Origin: Tenacibaculum piscium
GTDB taxonomy: Bacteria > Bacteroidota > Bacteroidia > Flavobacteriales > Flavobacteriaceae
Reading direction: 5' to 3'
Length of the DNA stretch: 64,000 bases
NCBI RefSeq assembly: GCF_021390715.1
Contig: NZ_JAJGWT010000007.1
Span: 62,296-126,295 of the forward strand
Shown here: positions 29,381 to 39,110 of the stretch, piece by piece
Layout: every line of letters begins with the position of its first letter
Numbering within the stretch: position 1 is the first letter of the stretch
Made by a program: the position numbers and the translations under genes
Notes under the pieces: generated by a model
The model's database searches: none
Seen by the model: only the letters and a program-made list of their open reading frames with translations
Told to the model about the DNA's origin: nothing

Positions 29381-29465
29381 AATAAATTTTATTAATTTGT
29401 AAATCACTATTTTTGAAATTATTCAAAATTATTTAAACATATTTATCTAAAACTTAAAAAATACT

Positions 29466-30419
29466 ATGTCTGATGTAATCGCTGTAAATAATTTAGTAAA
29501 ACAATTCAACCAATTACAACAAGAAATAGGTAAAGTGATAATCGGTCAGCAAGAAGCGGTTAATTATACCTTAGTTTCCATTTTTTGTGGCGGACATTCG
29601 CTTTTAATTGGCGTGCCTGGTTTGGCAAAAACATTATTAGTAAATACGATTTCAGAAGTACTTGGCTTGGAATTTAACCGTATTCAATTTACACCCGATT
29701 TAATGCCTTCGGATATTTTAGGAAGTGAAATTTTAGATGAAAATCGTCAATTTAAATTTATAAAAGGTCCTATTTTTTCAAATATTATTTTAGCTGATGA
29801 AATTAACCGAACGCCTCCGAAAACACAGGCAGCATTACTTGAAGCAATGCAAGAAAAATCAGTAACTATTTCAGGAAATCAGTATAAATTAGATACGCCT
29901 TTCTTTGTATTAGCTACTCAAAATCCGATAGAACAAGAAGGAACGTATCCGTTGCCAGAAGCGCAGTTAGACCGATTCATGTTTTCGATTCATTTAGAAT
30001 ATCCAACATTTGAACAGGAAGTTCAGGTGGTTAAAAATACGACATCAACAAAAAATCAAAAAATAAAAACAATTCTTTCTTCACAAGAAATTTTAGAAAT
30101 TCAACAATTAATTCGAAAAATTCCTGTTGCCGATAATGTAATTGAATATGCGGTAGGTTTAGTAGCTAAAACACGTCCGAAATCAGCAAAAGCAACCACA
30201 CTTATTAAAAAATATATCGATTGGGGAGCAGGACCAAGAGCGTCGCAAAACCTCATTTTAGCCGCAAAAGCATATGCCGCTATAAATGGTAAATTTTCTC
30301 CAGATATTGAAGATGTTCAAGCAGTTGCAATCCCGATATTATCGCACAGAATTGTTAAAAATTATAAAGCCGAAGCCGAAGGAATTCATATTAAAGAAAT
30401 TATTAAATCGTTATTTTAA
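29466..30419 (+). CDS. MoxR family AAA+ ATPase
   Basis: 317 residues. Walker A is GVPGLAKT, Walker B IILADEINRTPPKTQAALLEAMQE, sensor 1 FFVLATQNPIEQEGTYPLPEAQLDRF, all typical of MoxR chaperone ATPases. These usually work with von Willebrand factor-domain proteins (DUF58, BatA/B) on membrane or periplasmic complexes. Those partners do not follow here: the next gene is a SnoaL-like lipoprotein. The substrate is therefore unknown. Confidence 0.93.
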   Translation: MSDVIAVNNLVKQFNQLQQEIGKVIIGQQEAVNYTLVSIFCGGHSLLIGVPGLAKTLLVNTISEVLGLEFNRIQFTPDLMPSDILGSEILDENRQFKFIKGPIFSNIILADEINRTPPKTQAALLEAMQEKSVTISGNQYKLDTPFFVLATQNPIEQEGTYPLPEAQLDRFMFSIHLEYPTFEQEVQVVKNTTSTKNQKIKTILSSQEILEIQQLIRKIPVADNVIEYAVGLVAKTRPKSAKATTLIKKYIDWGAGPRASQNLILAAKAYAAINGKFSPDIEDVQAVAIPILSHRIVKNYKAEAEGIHIKEIIKSLF

Positions 30420-30449
30420 TACTTTAAATCAAAACTAAAATATATAATT

Positions 30450-30911
30450 ATGAAAAAAATACTGCTATATACCATCTTATTCGTAAGTATGATTTCTTGT
30501 CAAGTGGCATCAGAAAAACAAGAAGAAAAACAAGAAGAAAGTGATAAAAATAACAAAAAAGACATTCTAAATGTTTTGAAAATGCAAGAAAAAGCATGGT
30601 CAAAACATGATTTAGAAGGCTATATGCAAGGATATTGGAAAAATGATTCCCTAAAGTTTTACGGAAGTAACGGACTTACTTACGGCTGGAATAAAACATT
30701 GGAAAATTATAAAAAAGGCTATCCAACAAAAGAAGATACAGGAATTTTGAAATTTAAAATCAATGATGTTTCTAAAATTAATGATAATTCATATTTTGTA
30801 ATGGGAGCATATTATTTGACTAGAAAAACAGGAAATGCAAACGGTGTTTTTATGATTATTTTCAAGAAAATAAACGAAGAATGGAAAATTATTGCCGATA
30901 CTTCTTGCTAA
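30450..30911 (+). CDS. SnoaL/DUF4440-like lipoprotein
   Basis: 153 residues. A lipoprotein signal ends MISC with Cys17, then comes an acidic linker (EKQEEKQEESDKNNKKD). The domain from about residue 40 has the NTF2-like pattern ILNVLKMQEKAWSKHDLEGYM, KFKINDV, and a final strand with EEWKIIADTSC, as in DUF4440. No catalytic residues are recognisable. It follows moxR by 30 nt and ends at a strong terminator, so it may share the moxR transcript. Confidence 0.8.
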   Translation: MKKILLYTILFVSMISCQVASEKQEEKQEESDKNNKKDILNVLKMQEKAWSKHDLEGYMQGYWKNDSLKFYGSNGLTYGWNKTLENYKKGYPTKEDTGILKFKINDVSKINDNSYFVMGAYYLTRKTGNANGVFMIIFKKINEEWKIIADTSC

Positions 30912-30913
30912 TT

Positions 30914-30946
30914 AAAAACCCCCACTTTTAAAGTGGGGGTTTTTGG
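30914..30946 (+). terminator. Terminator after the SnoaL-like gene
   Basis: Arms aaaaacccccacttt (30914-30928) and aaagtgggggttttt (30930-30944); one of the few GC-rich stems in the window. Confidence 0.9.
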
Positions 30947-31003
30947 TAAGCGTCAGATAAACCTGAAAAAATTATCAAAATAAATTATTAGATTGATTAT
31001 TGT

Positions 31004-33217
31004 TTACTTTCTTCTTTTCTTGAAAGTATCAAATTTACTTGTTTTCTGCTTTGGCCAATGATTGTTAGTAGTATCAATATCGGCTGTTTCTAAATCTGGA
31101 TCTACAACAAAACTCTTTATTTCTTTATCCGAAGTGAAAACACGAAACACTTTAGTATCATCTTTCATCCATATTTTTGCAGGAAATTTTTCTCGTTTTT
31201 TGCTACCATCAGCATAGGTTAATTCTACAATAATTGGCATTGGCAAACCTCCTGGTTTTTCAAATTCAACCTGATATATATAGTCAGGAATCGTTTTTAA
31301 ACTTGCTTTTTTATCCGAAGATAATGAATTAACATATCTTTTTACAGAATAAGAATTCGCATCATTTTTATTGGTCGTTAAAAAAACTAACTTTCCTAAA
31401 CCTGCAAAATAAGAAGGATATTGTTCTTGTAATTTCTTTGTTTGTTCGTTCGGTTTATCGCTTAAATATAAAATTTTAACATCTTTGATACCAATATCAA
31501 CATAATCAGTTGCGTAAAACCAACCTCTCCAAAACCAGTCTAAATCCATTCCTGAAGCATCTTCCATTGTTCTGAAAAAATCAGCAGGAGTAGGGTGTTT
31601 AAACATCCACCTTTTAGCGTAGGTTCTAAAGGCAAAATCAAATAATTCTGGTCCCATGATGGTTTTACGTAACAAATACAAGCCCGCCGCTGGTTTGGTA
31701 TAAGCGTTAGGTCCGAAGTTTTTTACGTAATCGCCTTGCGACATAATCGGTGTTAATTTATCCTGATCTAAACTCATATAACGCACAATATCTTTGGGTA
31801 ATTTTTTAGTATTGAAGTTCGGATCATAGTCTAATTCAGCTAATATTTCAACAAAAGAATTTAAACCTTCATCCATCCAAGTCCATTGACGCTCATCAGA
31901 ATTTACAATCATTGGAAAGAAATTATGCCCAACTTCATGTGTAATTACGCCAATCATTCCATTTTTAACTCTATCAGAATATGTTCCATCAGGGTTTGGT
32001 CGTCCGTAGTTAAAGCAAATCATCGGATATTCCATTCCTTGGTCTTTTGCGTGTATCGATATCGCTTTTGAGTACGGATAATCAAAAGTCATTTTAGAAT
32101 ATTCTTCCAATGTATTGGCAACAACTCGGGTAGAATGCTCTTCCCATAACGGATTTCCTTCCTTAGGATATAACGACACCGCCATCACATTTTTACCGTT
32201 AATATTTACTGCCATTTCGTCCCAAATATATTTTCTTGAAGATGCAAAGGCATAATCACGCACATTAATTGCTTTAAAATGCCATGTTTTTGTTTTGGTA
32301 CTTTGTTCTTTTTCATTTTCTTCTGCTTCTTCTTGCGTAACAATAAAAACAGGATCTTTATAAGATGTTTTTGCTTTCTCTAAACGGTTTCGTTGTTGTT
32401 TGGTCAGTACATTTTTTGCGTTTTGTAATTCACCAGTTGCCGCTACAATATGATCGGCAGGTACGGTTAATTTAACATCGTAATCACCAAATTCTAACGC
32501 CCATTCACTGCGTCCGTAAAACTGCATATTTTGCCAACCCTCTACGTTATCATAGACTGCCAATCGAGGAAAAAATTGTGCAATGGTATAATTTTTATTG
32601 CCATCAGGAAATAATTCAAAACCAGAACGTCCGCCATCAATTACCGAATTATTAATTAAATAATTCCATTTGATTCTAAATTTAAAAATTTCACCAGAAG
32701 CAATCGCTTTTGATAAATTGATACGCATCATCGTATTGTTGATAGTGTACGATAATTCGGTACCATCGCCATTTTTTACGGCTTCTATTTTAAAACCAAA
32801 ATCTTTTGGTTTGCTCATGTTGGTCGCAACGAATTTTTCAGGAGTTTGAAAAGCACTTGCACTTGTCGATTCAATTAAAGGACTTTGAGAATCGGGCGCA
32901 CGCATATTTTGATCCAATTGTATCCATAAATATTCCAATTTATCTTTAGAATTATTATGATATGTAATTGTCTGATCACCGTATAATTTATCGTTTTTTT
33001 CGTCTAAATGCAACACCATTGCATAATCCACTTTTTGTTGCGTGTATTGATGCCCAGGAGCTCCAGATGCGGTGCGTTGGTCATTTGGAGTTGGTAATAG
33101 GTCTTTTAATTGACGAAATTTATTTTGATCCGTATGACCTTTTTGAGGTGTTTTTTGTGCAAATATTGTCGATGAAGCAAAAATAGCCACCACCAACAGG
33201 GTATAATATTTTCTCAT
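31004..33217 (-). CDS. M1 family metallopeptidase (secreted aminopeptidase-like)
   Basis: 737 residues with a signal peptide ending about residue 20 (STIFAQ). The zinc site is HEVGHN at residues 427-432 followed by Glu450 in WTWMDEGLNSF, the HExxH-x18-E pattern of M1 enzymes. The substrate loop reads GMEYPMICF in place of GAMEN. An N-terminal saddle domain precedes it and a C-terminal strand-rich domain (PGGLPMPIIVELTYADGSKKR) follows. It should be periplasmic or surface-attached and cleave peptides for nutrition. It is last in a minus-strand cluster with a DUF6702 protein and a carboxypeptidase-regulatory-like protein, an arrangement common in flavobacteria. Confidence 0.92.
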   Translation of the reverse strand: MRKYYTLLVVAIFASSTIFAQKTPQKGHTDQNKFRQLKDLLPTPNDQRTASGAPGHQYTQQKVDYAMVLHLDEKNDKLYGDQTITYHNNSKDKLEYLWIQLDQNMRAPDSQSPLIESTSASAFQTPEKFVATNMSKPKDFGFKIEAVKNGDGTELSYTINNTMMRINLSKAIASGEIFKFRIKWNYLINNSVIDGGRSGFELFPDGNKNYTIAQFFPRLAVYDNVEGWQNMQFYGRSEWALEFGDYDVKLTVPADHIVAATGELQNAKNVLTKQQRNRLEKAKTSYKDPVFIVTQEEAEENEKEQSTKTKTWHFKAINVRDYAFASSRKYIWDEMAVNINGKNVMAVSLYPKEGNPLWEEHSTRVVANTLEEYSKMTFDYPYSKAISIHAKDQGMEYPMICFNYGRPNPDGTYSDRVKNGMIGVITHEVGHNFFPMIVNSDERQWTWMDEGLNSFVEILAELDYDPNFNTKKLPKDIVRYMSLDQDKLTPIMSQGDYVKNFGPNAYTKPAAGLYLLRKTIMGPELFDFAFRTYAKRWMFKHPTPADFFRTMEDASGMDLDWFWRGWFYATDYVDIGIKDVKILYLSDKPNEQTKKLQEQYPSYFAGLGKLVFLTTNKNDANSYSVKRYVNSLSSDKKASLKTIPDYIYQVEFEKPGGLPMPIIVELTYADGSKKREKFPAKIWMKDDTKVFRVFTSDKEIKSFVVDPDLETADIDTTNNHWPKQKTSKFDTFKKRRK

Positions 33218-33413
33218 TTTTTATTTTGAGTTTAATTAAGTTTGATTTTTAGACTTTTAGTTTGATATTAAGTTTGATTTTTTATAATTTATGATAAATT
33301 CTATGATTTTTTAAATGAGTTTTTAAAATATTCCGAAAGTTACTAAATTTGCGCTTTACAAAATAAATTTGTTCCATAATTAACATAGCTTTATAAAATT
33401 TAAAAGATGTTAA

Positions 33414-33905
33414 TTAAAAATTTAAGATATCGGTATCCTTTTTTTTAGTTAAAAATAAACTTTTACGTTCTTTATTTACAGATGCTTTAATTAAATTTTG
33501 TTGTTCCGAAAAATGCCTCATTAATACATTATTTTGTATTTCGATGGTTTTAAAATCAGCAATATTTTCTATTTCTAAGTAAAAAAAGACAATATCACCA
33601 TCATATTCTTTACCGATAAAATTATAATGTACTTCTTTTTGATTGATTTTTAGTTTAAAATGTTTTTTTAAATACTTGAAAAACAAAGTATCAGAATTTT
33701 TTAATTCATTTTTTGATACGAGCTGTAAATCTACATTATATTCTTTATTGATGGCATTTTCGATATCATCAATAAAAACATTCATAATTATTTGTACCGA
33801 TTTCGTTTCTGGTTTATAGTCGATTTCTGTCAGTGAAATATAATATTTATGAACGCTAAAAGAGAGTAGCGGAAGTATCAATAGTAGAATTATAAATTTT
33901 TTCAT
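33414..33905 (-). CDS. DUF6702-like exported protein
   Basis: 163 residues. A signal peptide (MKKFIILLLILPLLSFS) precedes HKYYISLTEIDYKPETKSVQ, an opening typical of DUF6702 proteins found next to M1 peptidases. Alternating strands suggest a small beta sandwich exposed in the periplasm. There is no enzymatic motif. It lies 30 nt after the CarboxypepD_reg-like gene on the same strand, so the two are co-transcribed. Family name from memory; function unknown. Confidence 0.75.
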   Translation of the reverse strand: MKKFIILLLILPLLSFSVHKYYISLTEIDYKPETKSVQIIMNVFIDDIENAINKEYNVDLQLVSKNELKNSDTLFFKYLKKHFKLKINQKEVHYNFIGKEYDGDIVFFYLEIENIADFKTIEIQNNVLMRHFSEQQNLIKASVNKERKSLFLTKKKDTDILNF

Positions 33906-33935
33906 GGTTGTTGTTTTATTTCGTTTTAGAAGCTG

Positions 33936-34742
33936 TTATAATTGATAATCGGCTGGATATTGTTTTTTAAATAATTCGGCTTTGTTTTTTAAAAATCGAA
34001 TCATTGTTATCGCTGTTGAATTATAAATTTGATTGAATTTTTCATCAGTAGTGCAAAAGTAAATGAATTTATAAACGTGCGTTTCTTTGATGTTATATTC
34101 TTTTATAATCGATAAAGTATAGGTGTTTTTTATTTTTTTGACTTTTTTTTCTAAATTTTCAATAGTTTGTAATTTTTGTAATTTTTTTATTCTTCCAGAA
34201 GCACTATTAAGTAAATAATCTAGAGAAAGTATATTTTTTGCACCCATAGCGGTATATAATTTTCTTTCTGTGGATGTTAAAATTTTAGAACCTGCGTAGG
34301 GTAAATTTAGTGTTTTTGCGTTTATGATTTGCGTGTTCTTAATGTTTTTGATATCCGAAGTTAAAGAACCTGTTAAAGAATGTTTTTTTAGATATACTTC
34401 ATCTAATTTATATTTTTTTTTATTTAGGATAAATATGTTTTTTTGCATTCCGAAATGTATGTTTTTCACTTCAAAAATAATTGTTTTATAACCGATACAT
34501 GATATTTTTAAAGAATCTGTTGGTTTGGCTAAAATTTTAAATTCGCCATTTATAGTGGTGAAAGTCCCTTGTTTTGTGTTTAAATTAATGATGTTTACAT
34601 TTTCTAAAAGAGTTGTTTTATTACGAACATCGGCATATAAAAATTTTCGATATGTGTTGTTTTCTTGAGCTTGAATCTTAAAAAAAACTCCAGAAAAAAA
34701 TACTAGAAAAAATCTTATAATTAGTAATTGTTTATTTTTCAT
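33936..34742 (-). CDS. Carboxypeptidase regulatory-like (CarboxypepD_reg) domain protein
   Basis: 268 residues with a signal peptide ending near residue 25 (IQAQ). Residues 35-95 form a carboxypeptidase-D regulatory-like beta sandwich: FLYADVRNKTTLLENVNIIN, GTFTTINGEFKI, DSLKISCIGYKTI. The C-terminal part is helical and lysine-rich with no family I recognise. The domain usually sits on outer-membrane or surface proteins of Bacteroidetes. It heads the minus-strand cluster that ends in the M1 peptidase. Confidence 0.78.
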   Translation of the reverse strand: MKNKQLLIIRFFLVFFSGVFFKIQAQENNTYRKFLYADVRNKTTLLENVNIINLNTKQGTFTTINGEFKILAKPTDSLKISCIGYKTIIFEVKNIHFGMQKNIFILNKKKYKLDEVYLKKHSLTGSLTSDIKNIKNTQIINAKTLNLPYAGSKILTSTERKLYTAMGAKNILSLDYLLNSASGRIKKLQKLQTIENLEKKVKKIKNTYTLSIIKEYNIKETHVYKFIYFCTTDEKFNQIYNSTAITMIRFLKNKAELFKKQYPADYQL

Positions 34743-34871
34743 GATTTTTTATTTTTTAGTAATTTTTAATACATCAAGAAATAAAATAAGTGTAAAACAA
34801 AGAACTTTTAATTTTCGTTAAAAAATCTTAAAAATAATTTAAAGTAATGATAAATTTTGTTAATTTGACCT

Positions 34872-35582
34872 ATGAAAAAATTAATAATCGCAAGTACATC
34901 AACAGTTCACGGGAGTGAATATTTAGGATATTTATTGCCAACATTAGCTGTTTTCTTTGAAAAAGCACACACTATTTTGTTTATTCCCTACGCAAGACCT
35001 AGCGGGATTAGTTACGATACATATACCGAAATTGCCCAAAAAGCATTTGCTAAAATTGATAAAAAAGTGAAAGGAATTCATGAATTTGAAAATCCGAAGC
35101 AAGCATTACAACAAGCCGATGCTATTTTTACAGGAGGCGGAAATACGTTTGAATTAGTCAATCAACTGTATAAAAAAGATGTAATTGACACGCTGAAAAA
35201 TGTGGTCGAAAACGGAACTCCCTATTTAGGAACAAGCGCAGGAAGTAATATTTGTGGCGTTACCATGATGAATACTAATGATATGCCAATTGTATATCCG
35301 CCAAGTTTTAAAACCTTAGCATTTATTCCTTTTAATATCAATGCACATTATTTAGATCCGATTAAAAATTCGAAACACATGGGCGAAACTCGTGAAACCA
35401 GAATAAAAGAATATCATATTTTCAATGAAACGCCCGTTTTAGGCTTACGAGAAGGAAGTTGGTTAGCTGTAACAGGAAATCAAATCGTTTTAAAAGGAAA
35501 TTTACCAGCACGGTTATTTCAAAAAGATAAAGAACCTATCGAATTAGCCATGAAAACGGAACTAAATGTATTGCTAAACTAA
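34872..35582 (+). CDS. pepE: Dipeptidase E (alpha-aspartyl dipeptidase)
   Basis: 236 residues, family S51. The nucleophile is Ser122 in GTSAGSN, with His159 in NAHYLDP, matching Ser120 and His157 of the enterobacterial enzyme. The glycine-rich AIFTGGGNTFELV precedes it. It is a cytoplasmic peptidase that hydrolyses dipeptides beginning with Asp. It is divergent from the secreted-peptidase cluster, so the neighbourhood deals with peptide use. Confidence 0.93.
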   Translation: MKKLIIASTSTVHGSEYLGYLLPTLAVFFEKAHTILFIPYARPSGISYDTYTEIAQKAFAKIDKKVKGIHEFENPKQALQQADAIFTGGGNTFELVNQLYKKDVIDTLKNVVENGTPYLGTSAGSNICGVTMMNTNDMPIVYPPSFKTLAFIPFNINAHYLDPIKNSKHMGETRETRIKEYHIFNETPVLGLREGSWLAVTGNQIVLKGNLPARLFQKDKEPIELAMKTELNVLLN

Positions 35583-35694
35583 AATAGGTGTCAATTTTTA
35601 ATGGTTTTTAATGGTTTTTGATAGTTTTAACAAGATAAATTCAAATGAGTTACAATCTAAATCATATGAGCAAAAACGAAACGTAATAGCCTTG

Positions 35695-35702
35695 TATTTT
35701 TG
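35695..35702 (+). promoter_or_regulatory. Promoter -7 box TATTTTTG of the DUF2383 gene
   Basis: A TAnnTTTG match 82 nt before the ATG; the leader would contain a small gatg/catc hairpin near 35724-35744. Confidence 0.45.
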
Positions 35703-35783
35703 TGGTGTACTAATTAATTAAAAGATGTTAAAACGGTAAGCATCTAAAAAATAATTTGCCACTAACTATTAAATTAAAAAATT

Positions 35784-36236
35784 ATGTACAATTACACAGA
35801 AGAAGTAGCAAATCAATTAAACAGTTTATTAGAAAAAAATTATGATGCAGAAAAAGGATACAGAACTGCCTCAGAAAATGCTAAAAATAATAATCTGACG
35901 CTTTATTTTGAACAAAAAGCGAATGAACGTAAAAATTTTACTCAAGATTTAAAAGCTGAAATTAAAAACTTTGGCAAAACTCCAGAGCAAAATGGTAGCT
36001 TAACAGGTTCTGTTCATAGAGTTTGGATGAATACAAAATCTTTTTTATCACCTGAAACAGATGAAGCAATGCTTGAAGAAGCATTAAGAGGTGAAAAATC
36101 AGCACTTGAAGAGTATGACCAAGTAATTAATTCGAAAGAAGTATTGCCTAAATCGACAACACTTATTTTAGAAAATCAGCGTAATATGATTTTAAAAGAT
36201 GCCGTAAATATCAAAAGATTAGAAGATCTAAAATAA
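35784..36236 (+). CDS. DUF2383 (PA2169-type) four-helix-bundle protein
   Basis: 150 residues, almost entirely helical, with ferritin-like spacing: LNSLLEKNYDAEKGYRTASENA, YFEQKANERKNFTQDL, GEKSALEEYDQVI and a final helix ending RLEDLK. This matches the PA2169/DUF2383 family, often stress-induced, with no proven function. It stands alone between its own promoter box and a strong terminator. Confidence 0.85.
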   Translation: MYNYTEEVANQLNSLLEKNYDAEKGYRTASENAKNNNLTLYFEQKANERKNFTQDLKAEIKNFGKTPEQNGSLTGSVHRVWMNTKSFLSPETDEAMLEEALRGEKSALEEYDQVINSKEVLPKSTTLILENQRNMILKDAVNIKRLEDLK

Positions 36237-36260
36237 AATTCCGGATCAATTTTTAATTTA

Positions 36261-36296
36261 AAAAACTCAAATCATCTGATTTGAGTTTTTTTTTTG
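36261..36296 (+). terminator. Terminator after the DUF2383 gene
   Basis: Arms aaaaactcaaatca (36261-36274) and tgatttgagttttt (36277-36290) with a 2-nt centre and a T run. Confidence 0.88.
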
Positions 36297-36378
36297 AACT
36301 TTTTTGAACTTTTTTAAACTGATATCATGACTCTTTAATTTTTTAGATGAAAAACAATAGAATATTTATCAAACATAG

Positions 36379-36386
36379 TATTTTTG
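36379..36386 (+). promoter_or_regulatory. Promoter -7 box TATTTTTG of the phytase-like gene
   Basis: The box ends 5 nt before the ATG at 36391, predicting a leaderless transcript. Confidence 0.6.
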
Positions 36387-36390
36387 TTGG

Positions 36391-37506
36391 ATGAATAAGA
36401 AATTTTTATATATCAGTTTATTGTTTATTTTTATCATTTTTGGAAGTTGTAAAACATCACAAAAAATAGTAGAAGAAACAAAAACATCCGAAATACGCCT
36501 GAAGTTTTTAAATGAATTTATTGTGAAAGATTCCTTGAATTTTAAAAATACCATCATCGGAGGAATTTCAGGAATTGATTTTGCGAATAATCAATATTAT
36601 ATGGTCGTGGATGATGCCAAAAATCCACGAGTTTTAATTGGTGATATTATCATCAAAAATGACAGTATCAAAAATGTAAACTTTAAAAATTGTATTCAAA
36701 TAAATAAAAATAGCCACTTCTATAAAAACAATATTTTAGATTTAGAATCGGTTTTTGTAACCCAAAATAAACTCAATTTAGTAAGTGAAGGAAGTATTCG
36801 TAATGGCAAAAACCCAACAATTTTTACCGTGGATACGGTAGGAAATTTTCAAGGAAAAATAACAATTCCCGATTATTTTAACGCAAATTCAAACGCAAAA
36901 CCAAAACATAATGGCACGTTTGAAAGCTCGTCAAAAAGTTTCGATAAAAAAGGATTTTGGGTCGCTATGGAGGCGCCACTAGAAACAGATGGCGAAGAAC
37001 CGACATTTCATAAAACACAATCGCCAATACGAATTACGTATTTCGATAATCAAACCAAAAAAGCAACCAAACAATTTGCGTATCAGCTAGAAAAAATTGA
37101 TAAACCCGCAAAAGGAAACGTCAATTTAAACGGCGTTACCGCAATTCTGGCATACAAAAAAAATACCTTTCTTATTGTGGAAAGAAGCTATCAAAGCGGT
37201 TATGGAACTCTCGGAAATACCATCAGAATTTTTAAAGCAACAATCAATGAAAACTCAACAAATACCTTAGAAATTCAATCGCTGAAAAAAGAAAAATATA
37301 TCCCACTTAAAAAAGAATTAGTGTTCGATTTTAAATCAATTCAACATCAATTAACCCATGAAATTATCGATAATATTGAAGGAATTACCCTCGGAGAAAA
37401 ATTGTCGAATGGAAATAATTCGCTAATTTTAGTTGCTGATGATAATTTTCAAGTATATGGAAAGCAATTAAATCAGTTTTTATTGCTCGAAATTCAAGAA
37501 AAATAA
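36391..37506 (+). CDS. Esterase-like/phytase-like lipoprotein
   Basis: 371 residues. A lipoprotein signal ends FGSC (Cys20). The body fits the phytase-like (PF13449) beta-propeller family: GGISGIDFANNQYYMVVDDA, LDLESVFV, GNVNLNGVTAILAYKKNTFLIVERSY and IDNIEGITLGEKLSNGNNSLILVADDNF. Family members are extracytoplasmic proteins that may act on phosphate esters; activity here is unproven. It lies 7 nt before the next gene, which leads into dapA, so all three probably form one transcript. Confidence 0.85.
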   Translation: MNKKFLYISLLFIFIIFGSCKTSQKIVEETKTSEIRLKFLNEFIVKDSLNFKNTIIGGISGIDFANNQYYMVVDDAKNPRVLIGDIIIKNDSIKNVNFKNCIQINKNSHFYKNNILDLESVFVTQNKLNLVSEGSIRNGKNPTIFTVDTVGNFQGKITIPDYFNANSNAKPKHNGTFESSSKSFDKKGFWVAMEAPLETDGEEPTFHKTQSPIRITYFDNQTKKATKQFAYQLEKIDKPAKGNVNLNGVTAILAYKKNTFLIVERSYQSGYGTLGNTIRIFKATINENSTNTLEIQSLKKEKYIPLKKELVFDFKSIQHQLTHEIIDNIEGITLGEKLSNGNNSLILVADDNFQVYGKQLNQFLLLEIQEK

Positions 37507-37513
37507 GACCAAC

Positions 37514-38071
37514 ATGATAAGCAAACTTAAAGAAAAATCAATCCAAAAATTTTATAATAAAACGATTCTAAAAGCACAGAATAAAGAACAACAACAATAT
37601 AAAATTAAAAAAATCGCTGTTTTGCTGGATAATCCATCCATAGAAAATAAAATTATTGCTGATTTAACAACTAAATTTCCCTTTCAAAAAGAAAATATAA
37701 CCGTACTTATTTACAAACCTTTTGAAAAAAAAGACAAAAATAAAGAAGAAAGTCAAGAAGAAAGTCAAGAAGAAAATCAACAAGAAAATATAAAAATTTT
37801 TACAGAAAAAGATATTGGCTTTAAAGCAAGTTTGAAATCAGACAATTTAAAAAATTTCGTTAAAATTGACTATGACGCACTGATTAATTACATAAAAACA
37901 CCAAACTTATATACCAATACAATAACTTTGCTATCGCAAGCCCGTTTAAAAACTGGTTTTGCAAATATTGATGAACGATTATATAATCTCATAATTGCCG
38001 ATGATGGCTTTGATGAAACGATTTTAAATCAGGAACTAAAAAAATATTTAACCATATTAAATAAAATATAA
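37514..38071 (+). CDS. DUF6913-like hypothetical protein upstream of dapA
   Basis: 185 residues. It is a soluble protein, Lys-rich at the start, with an [22 protein letters not shown] motif suggesting an alpha/beta domain. In the middle is a micro-repeat [15 protein letters not shown], encoded by near-identical 12-nt units at about 37745-37790. The C-terminal half ([24 protein letters not shown]) looks more conserved. Its stop overlaps the dapA start by one base, so translation is coupled. Function is unknown; DUF6913 is from memory. Confidence 0.7.
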   Translation: MISKLKEKSIQKFYNKTILKAQNKEQQQYKIKKIAVLLDNPSIENKIIADLTTKFPFQKENITVLIYKPFEKKDKNKEESQEESQEENQQENIKIFTEKDIGFKASLKSDNLKNFVKIDYDALINYIKTPNLYTNTITLLSQARLKTGFANIDERLYNLIIADDGFDETILNQELKKYLTILNKI

Positions 38072-38946
38072 TGCAAAAATTTGTTGGTACAGGAGTGGCT
38101 TTGGTAACGCCTTTTAGCGAAGATTTAAGTGTCGATTTCGACGCACTTAAAAAATTAGTAAATTATAATATCGATAACGGAACAACTTATTTAGTTATCA
38201 ACGGAACTACGGGCGAAAGTGGTACGATAACAAAACAAGAAAAAAATGAAATTATTAATACTATTGTAAATGAAAATAAAAATCGTTTGCCATTAGTATT
38301 AGGCGTTGGAGGAAATAATACGCAAACCGTAATTGAGGAGTTAAAATCATTAGACTTATCAGCTATTGATGGAATATTATCCGTCGCTCCGTATTACTCG
38401 AAACCAACACAAGAAGGATTTTATCAGCATTTTAAAGCCATCGCTTTAGCTACAAAAAAACCAATTATTTTGTACAACGTGCCTGGTAGAACCGCTAAAA
38501 ATATGGAACCAGCAACCATTTTACGATTAGCAAACGATTTTAACAACATAATAGGCGTTAAAGAAGCAGGAAATAATCAGCAACAATATTTAGAATTACT
38601 AAAAAATAAACCCAACGATTTTTTAATAATATCTGGTGATGATGATTTAGCATTAGGTGTTGTTTTAGCAGGTGGAGCTGGCGTAATATCCGTAATAGGA
38701 CAGGCATTACCAAAAGAATTTTCAACCATGATTCAGTTAGGATTGGACGGAAAAAATAAAGAAGCCTATCAAATTCATTATCAATTAATGGATATTGTTA
38801 GTTATATTTTTGAAGAAAATAATCCCGCAGGAATTAAAGCCGTACTATTAAAAAAAGGTATTTGCGATGATGCCGTTCGTTTACCATTAGTAAAAGCATC
38901 CGAAGAATTACAAACAAAAATATCAGATTTTATAGACGCATTATAG
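38071..38946 (+). CDS. dapA: 4-hydroxy-tetrahydrodipicolinate synthase
   Basis: 291 residues, a TIM-barrel class I aldolase condensing pyruvate with aspartate semialdehyde in the lysine/diaminopimelate pathway. Conserved parts are [15 protein letters not shown], the Tyr of [13 protein letters not shown], and the Schiff-base Lys164 in GVKEAGNN. The length is normal. The start overlaps the stop of the preceding gene (taatg), and a terminator follows. Confidence 0.97.
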   Translation: MQKFVGTGVALVTPFSEDLSVDFDALKKLVNYNIDNGTTYLVINGTTGESGTITKQEKNEIINTIVNENKNRLPLVLGVGGNNTQTVIEELKSLDLSAIDGILSVAPYYSKPTQEGFYQHFKAIALATKKPIILYNVPGRTAKNMEPATILRLANDFNNIIGVKEAGNNQQQYLELLKNKPNDFLIISGDDDLALGVVLAGGAGVISVIGQALPKEFSTMIQLGLDGKNKEAYQIHYQLMDIVSYIFEENNPAGIKAVLLKKGICDDAVRLPLVKASEELQTKISDFIDAL

Positions 38947-39019
38947 TATTTTAGAGATAAATAGATGATAAATAATTGTTTATTTACATAAAATCTAAAC
39001 AAAAATTACACTTATAATA

Positions 39020-39051
39020 GACTACAGTTTTTTAATTGTAGTCTTTTTTTT
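39020..39051 (+). terminator. Terminator after dapA
   Basis: 10-bp arms gactacagtt (39020-39029) and aattgtagtc (39034-39043) with a TTTT loop and a T8 tail. Confidence 0.82.
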
Positions 39052-39110
39052 GCATCTTTGTATAAATAGTGCGTTATTTATAATCAATAAAAATAATCAA
39101 AATAAAAAAT

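Noticed and set aside
33344-33351. TAAATTTG as a plus-strand promoter
   Set aside because: It points into minus-strand genes with no plus-strand gene within 1.5 kb and has no -33 element; chance occurrence is likely in AT-rich DNA.
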